A DNA stretch of 54,649 nt, taken from the NCBI GenBank assembly GCA_014728035.1, contig WJMJ01000042.1, positions 1 through 54,649 of the forward strand. The letters are read 5' to 3'. The stretch is from Promethearchaeota archaeon (GTDB lineage: Archaea; Asgardarchaeota; Thorarchaeia; Thorarchaeales; Thorarchaeaceae). The position numbers and the translations under genes were made by a program. The notes under the pieces are model-generated. The model was given only the letters and a program-made list of their open reading frames with translations. It ran no database searches and had not been told where the DNA came from. The stretch's first letter is position 1, and each line of letters begins with the position of its first letter. This document shows, one piece after another, positions 54,275 through 54,649 of the stretch.

Positions 54275-54649
54275 TTGAAAGGAAAAAAAGTATCACAATC
54301 AAAAACAATTATGACACAGACAGTTTTTCCTAATGATGTTAATAATAATGGCACACTATATGGAGGCCAATTACTTAATTGGATTGACATGCTTGCGGGG
54401 ATTGTTGCAAAAAGACATGCACGAAGTCATAGTGTAGTTACGGCATCGATTGACTCGCTCAGTTTCCTTCATCCGATATATCAAAGAGATATAGTTAATC
54501 TTGAAGCATGGGTAGCAATCAGCTACTGAAAACTTGGACATTGTTGGACAAGATCTGATAGGAGTTTATATGGAGTGATCTGGAATAGAGATTTGGTCTA
54601 AAGACACAGGATCCCTGACCAGGACCGAGCCAGTTCCAGTACCGTTTCT
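54275..54649 (+). pseudogene. Acyl-CoA thioesterase (hotdog), apparently broken by insertion and frameshift; or partial
   Basis: The first 80 codons from TTG 54275 are a clean hotdog thioesterase: MTQTVFPNDVNNNGTLYGGQLLNWIDM and SLSFLHPIYQRDIVNLEAWV. The frame then stops (TGA at 54527-54529), where relatives run on for about 70 residues. Further on, another frame (54582 onward) reads GIEIWSKDTGSLTRTE, which matches the expected next strand (IxVWxEDxxTGxxRLT). Between them is about 30 bases more than expected, including a TTGGACA direct repeat at 54535-54550. So it looks inactivated by a small insertion, or the assembly is wrong; the window ends here. Confidence 0.6.

Noticed and set aside
1..54649. 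tRNA, rRNA, CRISPR array, insertion sequence, prophage or attachment site
   Set aside because: I looked for tRNA-like cloverleafs, regularly spaced repeats, transposase motifs and integrase genes and saw none. Gene order looks like stable chromosome.

Overview
This window looks like a chromosomal piece of a mesophilic archaeon with a large genome and an AT-rich sequence. An Asgard-type or methanogen-related lineage is my best guess, but there is no ribosomal protein or rRNA gene here to fix it. The archaeal reading rests on several things: TATA-like boxes 40-60 bases ahead of starts; ribosome binding sites of the GGTGAT/GAGGT kind; frequent TTG and GTG starts; an F420-type luciferase-fold oxidoreductase; a Y-family polymerase ending in a PCNA-binding motif; receiver-PAS-kinase proteins with no DNA-binding regulator; and surface proteins held by a C-terminal membrane helix after a Thr-rich or Lys-rich stretch.

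Layout. (1) 1-6000: the start of a McrB-like ATPase with a HARE-type helix-turn-helix (minus strand), then an NfeD-like membrane protein carrying a strictly periodic His/Asp repeat, a receiver-PAS-kinase, and a flotillin. (2) 5977-8286 (minus): an F420-type oxidoreductase and a membrane-anchored beta-propeller. (3) 8509-21077: a long plus-strand operon led by a GC-richer structured 5' leader. Its three genes overlap by exactly 4 bases (ATGA) and encode a 1563-residue thrombospondin-type-3-repeat protein, a 1960-residue VCBS/NHL propeller protein and a papain/C39-like cysteine-peptidase candidate with an FN3-like domain. (4) 21114-22874 (minus): a histidine kinase fused to a thioredoxin-like domain. 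(5) 23128-25333: an ArsR repressor and a Zn/Cd-type P1B ATPase, overlapping. (6) 25339-29740 (minus): a three-gene ABC export unit and SfsA. (7) 29874-42905: three giant sensor kinases, interrupted by DNA polymerase IV. (8) 43168-48362: small metabolic genes (HD phosphohydrolase, threonine dehydratase family, two small membrane proteins, FMN-binding protein, nitroreductase) and a kinase with a pseudo-receiver. (9) 48702-54649: EutA-like reactivase plus GNAT acetyltransferase, a paralogue of the ABC-linked membrane protein, MscS and CorA, and a thioesterase that breaks off or is frameshifted.

How the genes work together. Six histidine kinases sit in one window without a single DNA-binding response regulator. 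They fall into two subfamilies by their H-box and share swapped PAS and GAF modules, so this is a signalling hub built by local duplication. The NfeD-like protein and flotillin are the classic membrane-microdomain pair, here with a kinase between them. The 12.5-kb surface operon looks like a calcium-stabilised cell-surface assembly with its own processing enzyme, and its leader has the layout of a translational switch. Many transcription units end in perfect short hairpins, which is uncommon in archaea.
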